DNA of 64,000 bases, taken from DASZBX01 sp035943635. Its GTDB lineage: Bacteria > Actinomycetota > Actinomycetes > Streptomycetales > Catenulisporaceae. The DNA lies in the NCBI GenBank assembly GCA_035943635.1, contig DASZBX010000007.1, positions 1 through 64,000 of the forward strand, in the 5' to 3' direction. Of this stretch, positions 53,962 to 62,072 are shown in pieces. Both the position numbers and the translations under genes were made by a program. Below the pieces are notes generated by a model that did no database searches, was not told the origin of the DNA, and saw only the letters and a program-made list of their open reading frames with translations. Each line of letters begins with the position of its first letter. Position 1 is the first letter of the stretch.

Positions 53962-56900
53962 GTGGGCGGCCGCCGTCGCAGTCCCGGTCGAATAGACCGG
54001 CAGCCACGGCTTGTGCTCCGCCAGCTGGACCAGGTCCCGTTCCGCCGCAAGATCAACTTCCTGGTGCTGATCCCCGCGCTCGCGGTCACCGTGGCCCTCG
54101 TCCCGGTCGTCGACAACCAGGTCTCCAACGCCAGCCAGTGGTCCTCCGCGGCCGACTACCTCTCGTCCACCAGACCCATCAGTGTACTGATCGACGACCT
54201 GGCCAACGAGCGCCAGCTGAGCACCGAGGTGATCGGCGGCCAGATGGCCGACCAGTCCCAGTTCGACGCGGCCATCTCGGCCACCGACAACCAGGTCACC
54301 ACGGTGCAGAAGGCCTTCGGCGACACCATGCCGCCGGACATCGCCGAGGCCCTGGCCGGCGTGGACGAACTGAGCTTCTCCCGCTACCAGGCCGCCACCC
54401 TGGCCCAGGAGGCCGGCGCCTCCGGCACCGCCGCCAGCATCGAGCAGATCGGCTCCGACCAGGACCTGATCATGCTCAGCTACGGCGTGGTGATCACCGG
54501 ACTGGTCGAGTCGATGAACCTGGCCGGCCGCGCCGCGGCCGGCGGCCCGGTGGCCGTGCCCGAGGCCGAACTCGACCTGCTCTACGAGGACGACCTGGCC
54601 GAGAACCAGCGCGAGGCCGCGCTGGTCTCCTTCGCCCAGAACCTGGCCGTGGAGACCAGGAACGGCACCACCGCGCCGACCCCGCCGACCGGCACCAGCC
54701 CCGACCTTTCCGACGCGGCCAACACGAACTACCTGGCCCAGTTCTACGACATCTCGGTCAAGGAGGACGCGATCGCGCTGGCCCAGCAGCAGCGGTTCGA
54801 CCTCGTCGCCCCGGCCGCGGACCTGGCCACGATGACCGCGGTCTCCGACCTGCCGCAGCAACAGCAGATCGACGACTACCAGAGCCAGCTGGTCGACGCG
54901 TTCCAGCCCGTGTTCGACCAGGGCGCGCCGGTCAAACTGGCCAAGCTGGACCAGGTCCAGCCGACCGAGCAGATCGTCAACGACTACGAGACCCTGAGCA
55001 CCAAGCGGGCCCAGGCCGAAGAGGCGATCACCGACCGGATCATCGCCGCCGCGCAGTCCAACGCCTCCTCGGCCGAGCTGACCGCCGGCGGACTGGTCGG
55101 CCTGGCCATCCTCCTGCTGCTGGTCCTGATCCTGCTCAGCACCCTGGTCCGCCGCTCGATCCTGCGCCCGATGCTCCGGCTGACCCGCGCGGCCAGCCGG
55201 GTCGCCCAGGTCGCCCAGACCGACCTGGAACGGGTGGCCGACGACGACCTGGCCGACGAGGAGACGCCGCACGGCCTGGAGATGGTCGACGTGCTCTCCC
55301 GGGACGAGATCGGCGACCTGGCCCGCGCGTTCAACCAGCTCCAGCTCTCCGCGGTCCAGGTGCTCGAACGCCAGGTCGCCATCCGGCGCAACACCGCGGA
55401 GATGTTCGGCAACATGGGCCGGCGGATCCACAACCTGACCGGCCGCCAGCTGAGCCTGATCGACCAGGTCGAACGCAGCGAGACCGACCCGGTGCTGCTG
55501 GACCGGCTCTACCGGATCGACCACCTGGCGGTGCGGCTGCAGCGCGGCGCGGACAGCCTGATGCTGCTGTCCGGCGAGCAGGAGAACGACCTCGGGGCCA
55601 CCCCGATGCGGCTGACCGACGTGGCCCGCTCCGCCATCGGCCGGGTCGAGGGCTACCACCGGGTGGTGCTCTCGGCCGAGGGCGACGGACTGGTCGAGCC
55701 GGCCGCGATCGGCGACCTGACCCTGCTGCTGTCCGAACTGGTGGAGAACGCGGTCACCTTCTCGCCCGCCTACAGCATGGTGGAGGTCGCGGTCCGCCGC
55801 GGCCGGCACCTGGCCGTGATCGAGATCGTCGACCACGGCATCGGCCTGGCGCCCTACCGGATCGCGGAGGAGAACGAGAAGTTCATCCACCGCGAGCGCC
55901 TGGACCTGGCCCCGACCAAGGTGCTCGGCCTGTTCGTGGTCGGCCGCCTGGCCCGGCGCACCGGCGTGAAGGTGGCCCTGGCCAACACCCCGGACGGCGG
56001 CGTGACCGCGCGGGTGACCGTCGGCGAGGAACTGCTGCTCAACCCCGGGACGGAGCTGTCCCCGATCTCCACCCTGCCCGCCCGCCCGCCGGCGGTGCCC
56101 AACTCGGCTGCGCTCAACGGCGCCCTGCCCGAGCCGCGCACCCAGTCCGACCAGCTGCACACCCGGCAGCCCGAGCTCCCGGCCCGGCGCCGGGCGGCGC
56201 TGCCCGCGCCCCCGCCTGCGCCGCCGTCCGCGTACTTCACCCCCGCCTCCGCCGCGCCGCCGACGCCGCCGGCGCACCCGTCCGTCCCGCCGTCCAACGG
56301 CCGCCCGGCGATCCCGGGCCCGGCCGACGGCGCCGCGGCGCACGACTCCGGGACGTCCGCCGACCTGGCGGCGCGCAACGGCGCGGGGTCCGGCGAGCCG
56401 ACGTTCGGCTTCCCGAGCCGCGCGGCGGCGAACGACCCCTCGATGTACCAGACCGGAAACGTTAACGGCCTGGCCGGCCCCGAGTCCGGGTACGGATCCA
56501 GGCCGCAGATCCCCGCGCCGCCCGGATTCCGGGACACCGCGCCGTCCGGACCCCAGAACGGGTACGGCAACGGCTACCGCCCGGGCAACGGCCACGGCGC
56601 CGGGAACGGCGCCGCCGCCGGACCGGCCGGGTCCGGCGGCCAGCAGTCCTCGTACTTCTCGGCCCCGCCGGCCGGCCCGTCCGGCTTCGCCCCCGGCCAG
56701 TACACGCCGGGGCAGCCGTCCGGCGCCGGCTACTTCCCCGCCCCGGCCCCGGCCGGGCCCCCGAGCGCCACGCCCCACGCCGGCGCCCCGGGGAGCGTCG
56801 CCCAGGGCCCCGGACCGCAGCACACCGCGCCGGCCCCGGTCGCCCCGATCACCGGACCGGTCCAGGCCGCCGTCCCGGAGACCACCTCGGCCGGGCTGCC

Positions 56901-57210
56901 CAAGCGCACGCGCAACACGTCCCGGGCCGACCGGCCCAAGCCGGTGGCCCCGGCCGACCGCTGGGCCCCCCAGCCCTCGGCCGCCGGCTCCGGCCAGTAC
57001 CAGCCCTCACGCACCCCGGAGCTCGACGCGCAGGCCGCGCGCAGCGCGATCGAGGAGTTCGAGTCCGGGGTGGAGCTCGCCCTGCAGAGCAGCGCGGACG
57101 CGCTGCGCCGCCCGGGGTACGCCCCGTCCCGCCCGTCCTTCCCCGACGCCGCGCCGACCGGCTTCGGCGCTCCGGCAGACACCACCGATGAGAAGGGAGA
57201 GCAGCGATGA
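53962..57210 (+). CDS. cvnA: CvnA conservon sensor histidine kinase-like protein
   Basis: 1082-aa membrane sensor of a conservon. Two membrane helices (about residues 31-51 and 376-398) flank a ~320-residue extracellular nitrate-sensor-like helical domain; a HAMP-like stretch and a dimerisation region (GRRIHNLTGRQLSLIDQVER) follow, then the HATPase (LLSELVENAVTFSPAYSMVE, DHGIGLAPYRIAEEN). The last ~390 residues are Pro/Ala/Gly-rich. The GTG at 53962 has GGAAGGGG eight bases upstream and follows the promoter; the ATG at 53851 lies before it. Conservons act as G-protein-like switches controlling aerial mycelium or antibiotic production in Streptomyces; the signal here is unknown. Confidence 0.92.
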   Translation: MGGRRRSPGRIDRQPRLVLRQLDQVPFRRKINFLVLIPALAVTVALVPVVDNQVSNASQWSSAADYLSSTRPISVLIDDLANERQLSTEVIGGQMADQSQFDAAISATDNQVTTVQKAFGDTMPPDIAEALAGVDELSFSRYQAATLAQEAGASGTAASIEQIGSDQDLIMLSYGVVITGLVESMNLAGRAAAGGPVAVPEAELDLLYEDDLAENQREAALVSFAQNLAVETRNGTTAPTPPTGTSPDLSDAANTNYLAQFYDISVKEDAIALAQQQRFDLVAPAADLATMTAVSDLPQQQQIDDYQSQLVDAFQPVFDQGAPVKLAKLDQVQPTEQIVNDYETLSTKRAQAEEAITDRIIAAAQSNASSAELTAGGLVGLAILLLLVLILLSTLVRRSILRPMLRLTRAASRVAQVAQTDLERVADDDLADEETPHGLEMVDVLSRDEIGDLARAFNQLQLSAVQVLERQVAIRRNTAEMFGNMGRRIHNLTGRQLSLIDQVERSETDPVLLDRLYRIDHLAVRLQRGADSLMLLSGEQENDLGATPMRLTDVARSAIGRVEGYHRVVLSAEGDGLVEPAAIGDLTLLLSELVENAVTFSPAYSMVEVAVRRGRHLAVIEIVDHGIGLAPYRIAEENEKFIHRERLDLAPTKVLGLFVVGRLARRTGVKVALANTPDGGVTARVTVGEELLLNPGTELSPISTLPARPPAVPNSAALNGALPEPRTQSDQLHTRQPELPARRRAALPAPPPAPPSAYFTPASAAPPTPPAHPSVPPSNGRPAIPGPADGAAAHDSGTSADLAARNGAGSGEPTFGFPSRAAANDPSMYQTGNVNGLAGPESGYGSRPQIPAPPGFRDTAPSGPQNGYGNGYRPGNGHGAGNGAAAGPAGSGGQQSSYFSAPPAGPSGFAPGQYTPGQPSGAGYFPAPAPAGPPSATPHAGAPGSVAQGPGPQHTAPAPVAPITGPVQAAVPETTSAGLPKRTRNTSRADRPKPVAPADRWAPQPSAAGSGQYQPSRTPELDAQAARSAIEEFESGVELALQSSADALRRPGYAPSRPSFPDAAPTGFGAPADTTDEKGEQR

Positions 57211-57695
57211 CCGCTGCCGCCAACACCGACACCGAGGGCCTGCGCGCCGCTGCGGCCGACTTCACCTGGATGGTCAGCCGGTTCGCCAGTGAGACGGCCG
57301 GGGTGGACGACGCGATCGTGGTCTCCTCGGACGGCCTGCTCATCGCGCTGTCCCGGCTGGACGACCAGGCCTCCTCCGAGCGGCTGGCCGCCATCGTCTC
57401 GGGCATCACCAGCCTGGCCGCGGGCGCGGCCGGCAACTACGGCCTGGGCCCGCTGAACAAGGTCATCATCGACATGGTCGGCGGGCACCTGCTGGTGTCC
57501 GCGATCGGCAACGGCTCCGTGCTCGGGGTGGTCACCTCCCGGGACGCGAAGCTGGGCAACGTCGCCTACGAGATGACCCTGTTCGCCAACCGGGCCGGCG
57601 CCATCCTCAGCCCGCAGCTGATCGTGGAGCTGAAGAACTCGGTCACCCTCGGCGCCCTGCGACCTAGCCCGATGCGGCCGGGTGGGCTGGGGTGA
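57207..57695 (+). CDS. cvnB: CvnB roadblock/LC7 domain protein
   Basis: 162-aa member of the roadblock/LC7 family. FTWMVSRFASETAGVDDAIV and VSSDGLLIALSRL open the fold, and NYGLGPLNKVIIDMVGGHLL carries the conserved beta-strand. The ATG at 57207 overlaps the cvnA stop (ATGA), and its end overlaps cvnC (GTGA). In conservons it helps the GTPase CvnD to associate with CvnA at the membrane. Confidence 0.95.
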   Translation: MTAAANTDTEGLRAAAADFTWMVSRFASETAGVDDAIVVSSDGLLIALSRLDDQASSERLAAIVSGITSLAAGAAGNYGLGPLNKVIIDMVGGHLLVSAIGNGSVLGVVTSRDAKLGNVAYEMTLFANRAGAILSPQLIVELKNSVTLGALRPSPMRPGGLG

Positions 57696-58099
57696 GCACC
57701 GGACCCGAATCCGCGCCCGACGCGGTCTCGGCGGTCCGCCCCTTCCTGCTCACGGCCGGACGGGTCGCGGTCGAGTCGACCCTCCCGGCCGAGACGCAGG
57801 TGGTGGCGACCACCGAGGGACTCGGCGCCCTCGGGTCCCTGGCCTTCGAACACAGGGCCATCATCGAGTCGTGCCGGGCGCCGCAGTCCCTGGCCGAGGT
57901 CGCCGCGAGGCTGCGGCTGCACCTGAACGTGGTCCGGGTGCTGGCCGGCGATCTGAGAACCAACCGGCATCTGACCGTCCATGCGCCACAAGCCGACATG
58001 TCGTCGAACGTCGACGTATTGCGAAGGGTTATCGATGGGCTCCGAGCCATTCCTACCAGCACCGGTTCCGGCAGTGTCCCCGCAAGCGAAAAAGACTGA
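57692..58099 (+). CDS. cvnC: CvnC DUF742 protein
   Basis: 135-aa DUF742 protein, predicted winged-helix-like. VRPFLLTAGRV, LAFEHRAIIESCRAPQSLAE and VAARLRLHLNVVRVLAGDL are the family blocks. The GTG overlaps the cvnB stop. It is coupled to CvnB and CvnD in the conservon switch; direct DNA binding is not established. Confidence 0.94.
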   Translation: MSTGPESAPDAVSAVRPFLLTAGRVAVESTLPAETQVVATTEGLGALGSLAFEHRAIIESCRAPQSLAEVAARLRLHLNVVRVLAGDLRTNRHLTVHAPQADMSSNVDVLRRVIDGLRAIPTSTGSGSVPASEKD

Positions 58100-58109
58100 A
58101 CAGTAGGCC

Positions 58110-58715
58110 ATGAACACCGATATTTACGACGACACTTACACCGTCCGGCCACCCATGCCGGTGAAGATGGTCATCGCGGGCGGATTCGGCGTGGGCAAGA
58201 CCACCGCGGTGGCGGCCGTCTCCGAGATCGAGCCGCTGACCACCGAGGCCGCGATCACCGAGGTGGCCTCCGGCATCGACGACACGTCGATGACCCCGCA
58301 CAAGACCACCACCACGGTGGCCCTGGACTTCGGCTGCGTCACGCTGGATCCCACCCTCAAGCTCTACCTCTTCGGCACGCCCGGCCAGGACCGGTTCGGG
58401 TTCATGTGGGACGACGTGACCGAGGGCGCCCTCGGCGCGCTGGTCGTGGTCGACTCGCGCCGGCTGGACGACTGCTTCCCGGCGGTCGACTACTTCGAGC
58501 GCAAGGACATGCCGTTCGCCGTCGCGGTCAACAGCTTCGACGGCACGCTGGCCTACCCGCTCTCGGCGGTCCGCGAGGCCCTGGACGTGGACATCGAGGT
58601 GCCCGTGGTGGCCTTCGACGCCCGCAGCTCCAGCTCCGTCCGCGACTCGCTCGTGGTCGTGCTCGAACTCGCCCTGACCCGCGCCACCACCGCCGCGGCC
58701 TCCGCGGGCGTTTGA
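58110..58715 (+). CDS. cvnD: CvnD small GTPase
   Basis: 201-aa Ras-like GTPase of the conservon. Walker A GGFGVGKTT (residues 24-32), switch II-like FGTPGQDRF, and the base-specifying NSFD loop are visible; TTVALDFGCVTL is the typical CvnD beta-strand. The ATG at 58110 follows the cvnC stop by ten bases. No P450 gene (cvnE/F class) is downstream. The operon ends in a strong terminator. Confidence 0.95.
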   Translation: MNTDIYDDTYTVRPPMPVKMVIAGGFGVGKTTAVAAVSEIEPLTTEAAITEVASGIDDTSMTPHKTTTTVALDFGCVTLDPTLKLYLFGTPGQDRFGFMWDDVTEGALGALVVVDSRRLDDCFPAVDYFERKDMPFAVAVNSFDGTLAYPLSAVREALDVDIEVPVVAFDARSSSSVRDSLVVVLELALTRATTAAASAGV

Positions 58716-58766
58716 GCGCCGCACCGACAATTCAATACCCGTCCTTGCGCAGCACGCCGTTCCGCC

Positions 58767-58800
58767 CGCGGACCCGGCCCGACGACGGGCCGGGTCCGCG
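58767..58800. terminator. Terminator of the cvn operon
   Basis: Perfect 15-bp inverted repeat (CGCGGACCCGGCCCG with its complement) around an ACGA loop, 51 bases past the cvnD stop. Very stable; no U-tract. Confidence 0.85.
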
Positions 58801-58949
58801 TCGCGTCGGAGCGTGCCGAACGGCTCCGCGGCGGCCCGAAAATCCTTACCGGGTAACGATTTCGCGGCTTTGCGTAGTCCGCCGGACAAACGTTTCCGGA
58901 CGGCCCCCGGTTCGACACCCCTCGGTGATCACGGCGGCGGCGCGGACAC

Positions 58950-58955
58950 TACTGT
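58950..58955 (+). promoter_or_regulatory. -10 element for a leaderless NUDIX transcript (candidate)
   Basis: TACTGT followed by GC, the same octamer as in the ABC and cvn promoters, ends six bases before the ATG at 58962. No GACA -35 is present at 18 bases. Confidence 0.45.
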
Positions 58956-58961
58956 GCAGCC

Positions 58962-59522
58962 ATGAACAACAACAGCGAGAGCTCATGGAAGACTCTGAGC
59001 TCCACGGTCGTGCACCGGAACCAGTGGTTCTCGGTCCGACAGGACACCGTGATCCGGCCCGGCGGCGTACGCGGCGAGTACAACGTCGTCGAGCGGCCCG
59101 ACTCGGTGTTCATCGTCGCCCTCGACGAGGAGGCGCGGGTGCGGCTGATCGGCCAGCACCGGTACGCCACCGGGACCTACTCCCTGGAGATACCCGCGGG
59201 CGGCAGCGAAGGCCAGGATCCGCTGGTCGCGGCGCGGCGCGAGCTGCAAGAGGAGACCGGGCTGGTCGCCGCGGCGTGGGAGCCGCTGGGCCGGGTCCAG
59301 TGCGCCAACGCGGTGCTGAACCTGCACGGGCACGTGTTCCTGGCCACCGGCCTGACCCAGACCGGGTCTGACGAGCAGGCGCAGGAGGGGATCGTGGAGC
59401 AGCGCGTGGTCCCGCTGGGCCAGGCGCTGCAGATGGTGCGCCGGGGGGAGATCACCGACAGCCAGTCCATCACCGGGCTCTCGCTCGCGGCCATGCATCT
59501 GGGCTGGGTCCGGTTCGAGTAG
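58962..59522 (+). CDS. NUDIX hydrolase, ADP-ribose pyrophosphatase-like
   Basis: 186-aa phosphohydrolase. The box GGSEGQDPLVAARRELQEET with GL after it is the Nudix motif of ADP-ribose/NDP-sugar pyrophosphatases (SLEIPAGG upstream is typical). The first acidic box position is Gln (SEGQD), where homologues carry Glu or Asp; the essential REL-EE core is intact. The ATG at 58962 lacks a Shine-Dalgarno and is probably leaderless. The substrate is unproven. The 296 bases that follow hold no gene. Confidence 0.9.
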   Translation: MNNNSESSWKTLSSTVVHRNQWFSVRQDTVIRPGGVRGEYNVVERPDSVFIVALDEEARVRLIGQHRYATGTYSLEIPAGGSEGQDPLVAARRELQEETGLVAAAWEPLGRVQCANAVLNLHGHVFLATGLTQTGSDEQAQEGIVEQRVVPLGQALQMVRRGEITDSQSITGLSLAAMHLGWVRFE

Positions 59523-59818
59523 TCCGGATTCGGCTGGGTGGTCGCTTTTCGCCGCGCTGACGTGTGTCGGCTCGGCCGGGTTTCCGGGCGCTGTCGGCCT
59601 GCCGTCGTCCCGCCTGCCGGTTCGTGGCGGGCGGCTGCGGGCCGGCGGCGCACGGCGTCGGGCAGCTGCGGGCGGCGCGTCGTCCCTCCGGCCGCACGGG
59701 TCACCCAGTCACCTGCTCTTACGAAGACTACTCACTCCATCGTCGACCACTGATCACGACGCGCCGAATGACGCGCTGCGCCCCGGAAATCGCACTCCGG
59801 GTGAGGTACACATGGTGC

Positions 59819-61405
59819 ATGGAATTCGCCGCCTCTTTCCGCCGCCCGCTGACCGAGTTCGAGCGACTCGGCGCCGCCGACCCGGCCGAACAGATCTCCG
59901 TCACCCTCTATCTGCGCCGCCGGGCCCCGCTGCCCGCCCCGGCCGCCCGGGGCCAGGCCCGGCTGACCCGGGAGGAGCTGCGCGAGCAGTACGGCGCGAG
60001 CCCGGCCGACGTGGACCTGGTGCTGGGGATACTGGCCAGCAAGGGGATCACCGTGGTCGAGGTGGACCCCGGCGCCCGCCGGGTGCTGACCGCCGGGCCG
60101 CTGTCCGCGTACGCCGACACCTTCGGCACCTCGGTCGACCTGGTCCGCAGCCTGCACCGGTCCGCGCCGCAGGGCGTGACGCACCGGTACCGCACCGGCG
60201 AGCTGGCCCTGCCCGGGGCGTTCGGCGGCGCGGTGATCGCGGTGCTGGGCATCGACAACCGCCCGCAGGCCGCCGCGCACTTCCGCCCGGCCAAGCACAG
60301 GAAGAAGCCGACCGAGCAGACCTCGTACACCCCGCTGCAGGTCGGGGAGGCCTACGGCTTCCCGGCCGGCACCGACGGCACCGGCCAGAGCATCGCGATC
60401 ATCGAACTCGGCGGCGGCTTCGCCCAGGCCGACCTGGACACCTACTTCAGCGGGCTGGGCCTGAGCACGCCGGTGGTCACCGCCGTGCCGGTGGACGGCG
60501 GCGCCAACACCCCGACCGGCTCGGCCGACGGCCCGGACGGCGAGGTGATGCTGGACATCGAGGTGGCCGGCGCGCTGGCCCCGGGCGCCACCCAGCTGGT
60601 GTACTTCTCGCCCAACACCGACCAGGGCTTCGTGGACGCGGTCACCGCGGCCGCGCACGCCAGCCCGACCCCGACCGCCATCTCGATCAGCTGGGGCGGG
60701 CCGGAGGACAGCTGGACCGCGCAGGGCCGGACCGCGCTGGACGCCGCCTGCGCCGACGCCGCGGCGCTGGGCGTGACGGTGACCGTGGCGGCCGGCGACA
60801 ACGGCTCCGCGGACGGGGACACCGACGGCCAGGCGCACTGCGACTTCCCGGCCTCCAGCCCGCACGTGCTGGCCTGCGGCGGCACCAGCATGCAGCTGGA
60901 CGCGAGCGGCCGGATCACCGCCGAGACGGTCTGGAACGACGGCTCCGGCGGCGGCGCCACCGGCGGCGGGGTCTCGGCCTTCTTCGCCCGGCCGGCCTGG
61001 CAGACCGACGCGGGCGTGCCGGCCGTCTCCGGCGCCGGCGGCCGCGGGGTGCCGGACGTGTCCGGCAACGCCGATCCCGAGACCGGCTACCAGATCCGGG
61101 TCGACGGCCAGGCCAGCGTGGTCGGCGGCACCAGCGCCGTGGCCCCGCTCTGGGCGGCCCTGATCGCCCGGCTGGCCCAGGCCAACGGCGGCCGCCCGCT
61201 GGGCCCGGTGCAGACCGTGTTCTACGACGGGGTCAAGCCCGGCACGGTCCAGCCCGGATTCAACGACGTGTCCACCGGCGACAACGGGGCGTTCACGGCC
61301 GGCCCCGGCTGGGACGCCTGCACCGGGCTCGGTTCCCCGGACGGCGCCGTGCTGGCCGGACTGTTCGACGGCTCGGCCGCGGGCGGCGGCGGTTCGGCTG
61401 CTTAA
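59819..61405 (+). CDS. S53 sedolisin-family peptidase (kumamolisin-like)
   Basis: 528-aa acid-type serine carboxyl peptidase. A pro-domain (residues ~5-165) precedes the catalytic domain. Residues match kumamolisin: E242 and D246 in DGEVMLDIEVAGALAPGA, oxyanion D327 in AAGDNGS, and Ser439 in GGTSAVAPL, with spacings 4/81/112 against 4/82/114. ISISWGGPEDSW, HVLACGGTSM and the C-terminal Ca site (FNDVSTGDNGAF, GWDACTGLGSP) are present. No signal peptide is evident, as in kumamolisin itself. Start is uncertain: the ATG at 59819 is followed by the pro-domain; a GTG at 59801 is possible. Export route unknown. Confidence 0.93.
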   Translation: MEFAASFRRPLTEFERLGAADPAEQISVTLYLRRRAPLPAPAARGQARLTREELREQYGASPADVDLVLGILASKGITVVEVDPGARRVLTAGPLSAYADTFGTSVDLVRSLHRSAPQGVTHRYRTGELALPGAFGGAVIAVLGIDNRPQAAAHFRPAKHRKKPTEQTSYTPLQVGEAYGFPAGTDGTGQSIAIIELGGGFAQADLDTYFSGLGLSTPVVTAVPVDGGANTPTGSADGPDGEVMLDIEVAGALAPGATQLVYFSPNTDQGFVDAVTAAAHASPTPTAISISWGGPEDSWTAQGRTALDAACADAAALGVTVTVAAGDNGSADGDTDGQAHCDFPASSPHVLACGGTSMQLDASGRITAETVWNDGSGGGATGGGVSAFFARPAWQTDAGVPAVSGAGGRGVPDVSGNADPETGYQIRVDGQASVVGGTSAVAPLWAALIARLAQANGGRPLGPVQTVFYDGVKPGTVQPGFNDVSTGDNGAFTAGPGWDACTGLGSPDGAVLAGLFDGSAAGGGGSAA

Positions 61406-61592
61406 GCTGTTGAGATAGGGGTAGCAGGAGTTGCAGCGGTTGCGGTAGAGGTAGCTGCTGAGCATGACGGCGGGCGGTTGGATCTCGGGTTTGGCCCGGG
61501 ATCCGGTCGCCCGTCTGTGTTTTTCCGCGCCCGGACCGTTGCGCCCTAGTCGTCGTTCTCAGCGCTGTCGTTTCCGCGGAGGTGGTGTGACG

Positions 61593-62072
61593 ATGGCCGG
61601 GTTATCCCTCACCTGGAAGGTATTGCCCGGGCCCGGCTCGGCAGGCTGCACAATCGCTGCCGGTTCATCGGAGGCGACCGTGCACGCGAGTTACCTGTCT
61701 GACGCGCCACGGGACCTGCTGTACGCCATCACGAGGATCGCCGCAGGTTCCAAGCACGCGCGAAGCCAGTTCGCCGGCGAGCCCGGAGCCTGTCGCTGGC
61801 TGTTCCACGGCTACGGCGGCTTCGTGGACATCGAGATCATCGCCGTCGACGACGAGCGCAAGCCGGACACCGAAGGCCGGCCGATCTGGCACACCAGTCG
61901 TCGACCTATCGCAGAGCTCGTCCAAGCAACTGTGAGCTGTTTCGCCGACATCCGGGCCGCGATGGACGAAGAGCGCTACCGGCGCGCCTGGGGATTCCCT
62001 TTCCCCGCCGACGATCTCGTGCTTCTGCAGGACGCGCTTCGCCGCCGCGCCGACCTACCCGGGCAGGCTTAA
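61593..62072 (+). CDS. Uncharacterised 159-aa protein
   Basis: An ORF with a strong ribosome site GGAGGTGG seven bases before the ATG at 61593. The protein has a globular feel: VHASYLSDAPRDLLYAITRI, a central GACRWLFHGYGGFVDIEIIA motif with HGYG, then PADDLVLLQDALRRR at the end. It contains Trp and His residues and looks like a compact alpha/beta protein. I do not recognise the family; related small actinobacterial proteins exist. An upstream ATG at 61464 in frame lacks such a site. The gene runs tail to tail into the next minus-strand gene, separated by only a few bases. Confidence 0.72.
   Translation: MAGLSLTWKVLPGPGSAGCTIAAGSSEATVHASYLSDAPRDLLYAITRIAAGSKHARSQFAGEPGACRWLFHGYGGFVDIEIIAVDDERKPDTEGRPIWHTSRRPIAELVQATVSCFADIRAAMDEERYRRAWGFPFPADDLVLLQDALRRRADLPGQA

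Noticed and set aside
53842..56823. 993-codon open frame antisense to cvnA
   Set aside because: Repetitive Gly/Arg/Val composition from third-position GC; no domains, opposite to a well supported gene.
58880..58925. tRNA-like GGTTCGA-type arm near 58909
   Set aside because: No acceptor, D or anticodon stems can be drawn around it.
59523..59818. Gene in the gap between the NUDIX and S53 genes
   Set aside because: Open frames here are Arg/Ala/Pro-rich without ribosome sites; likely non-coding.
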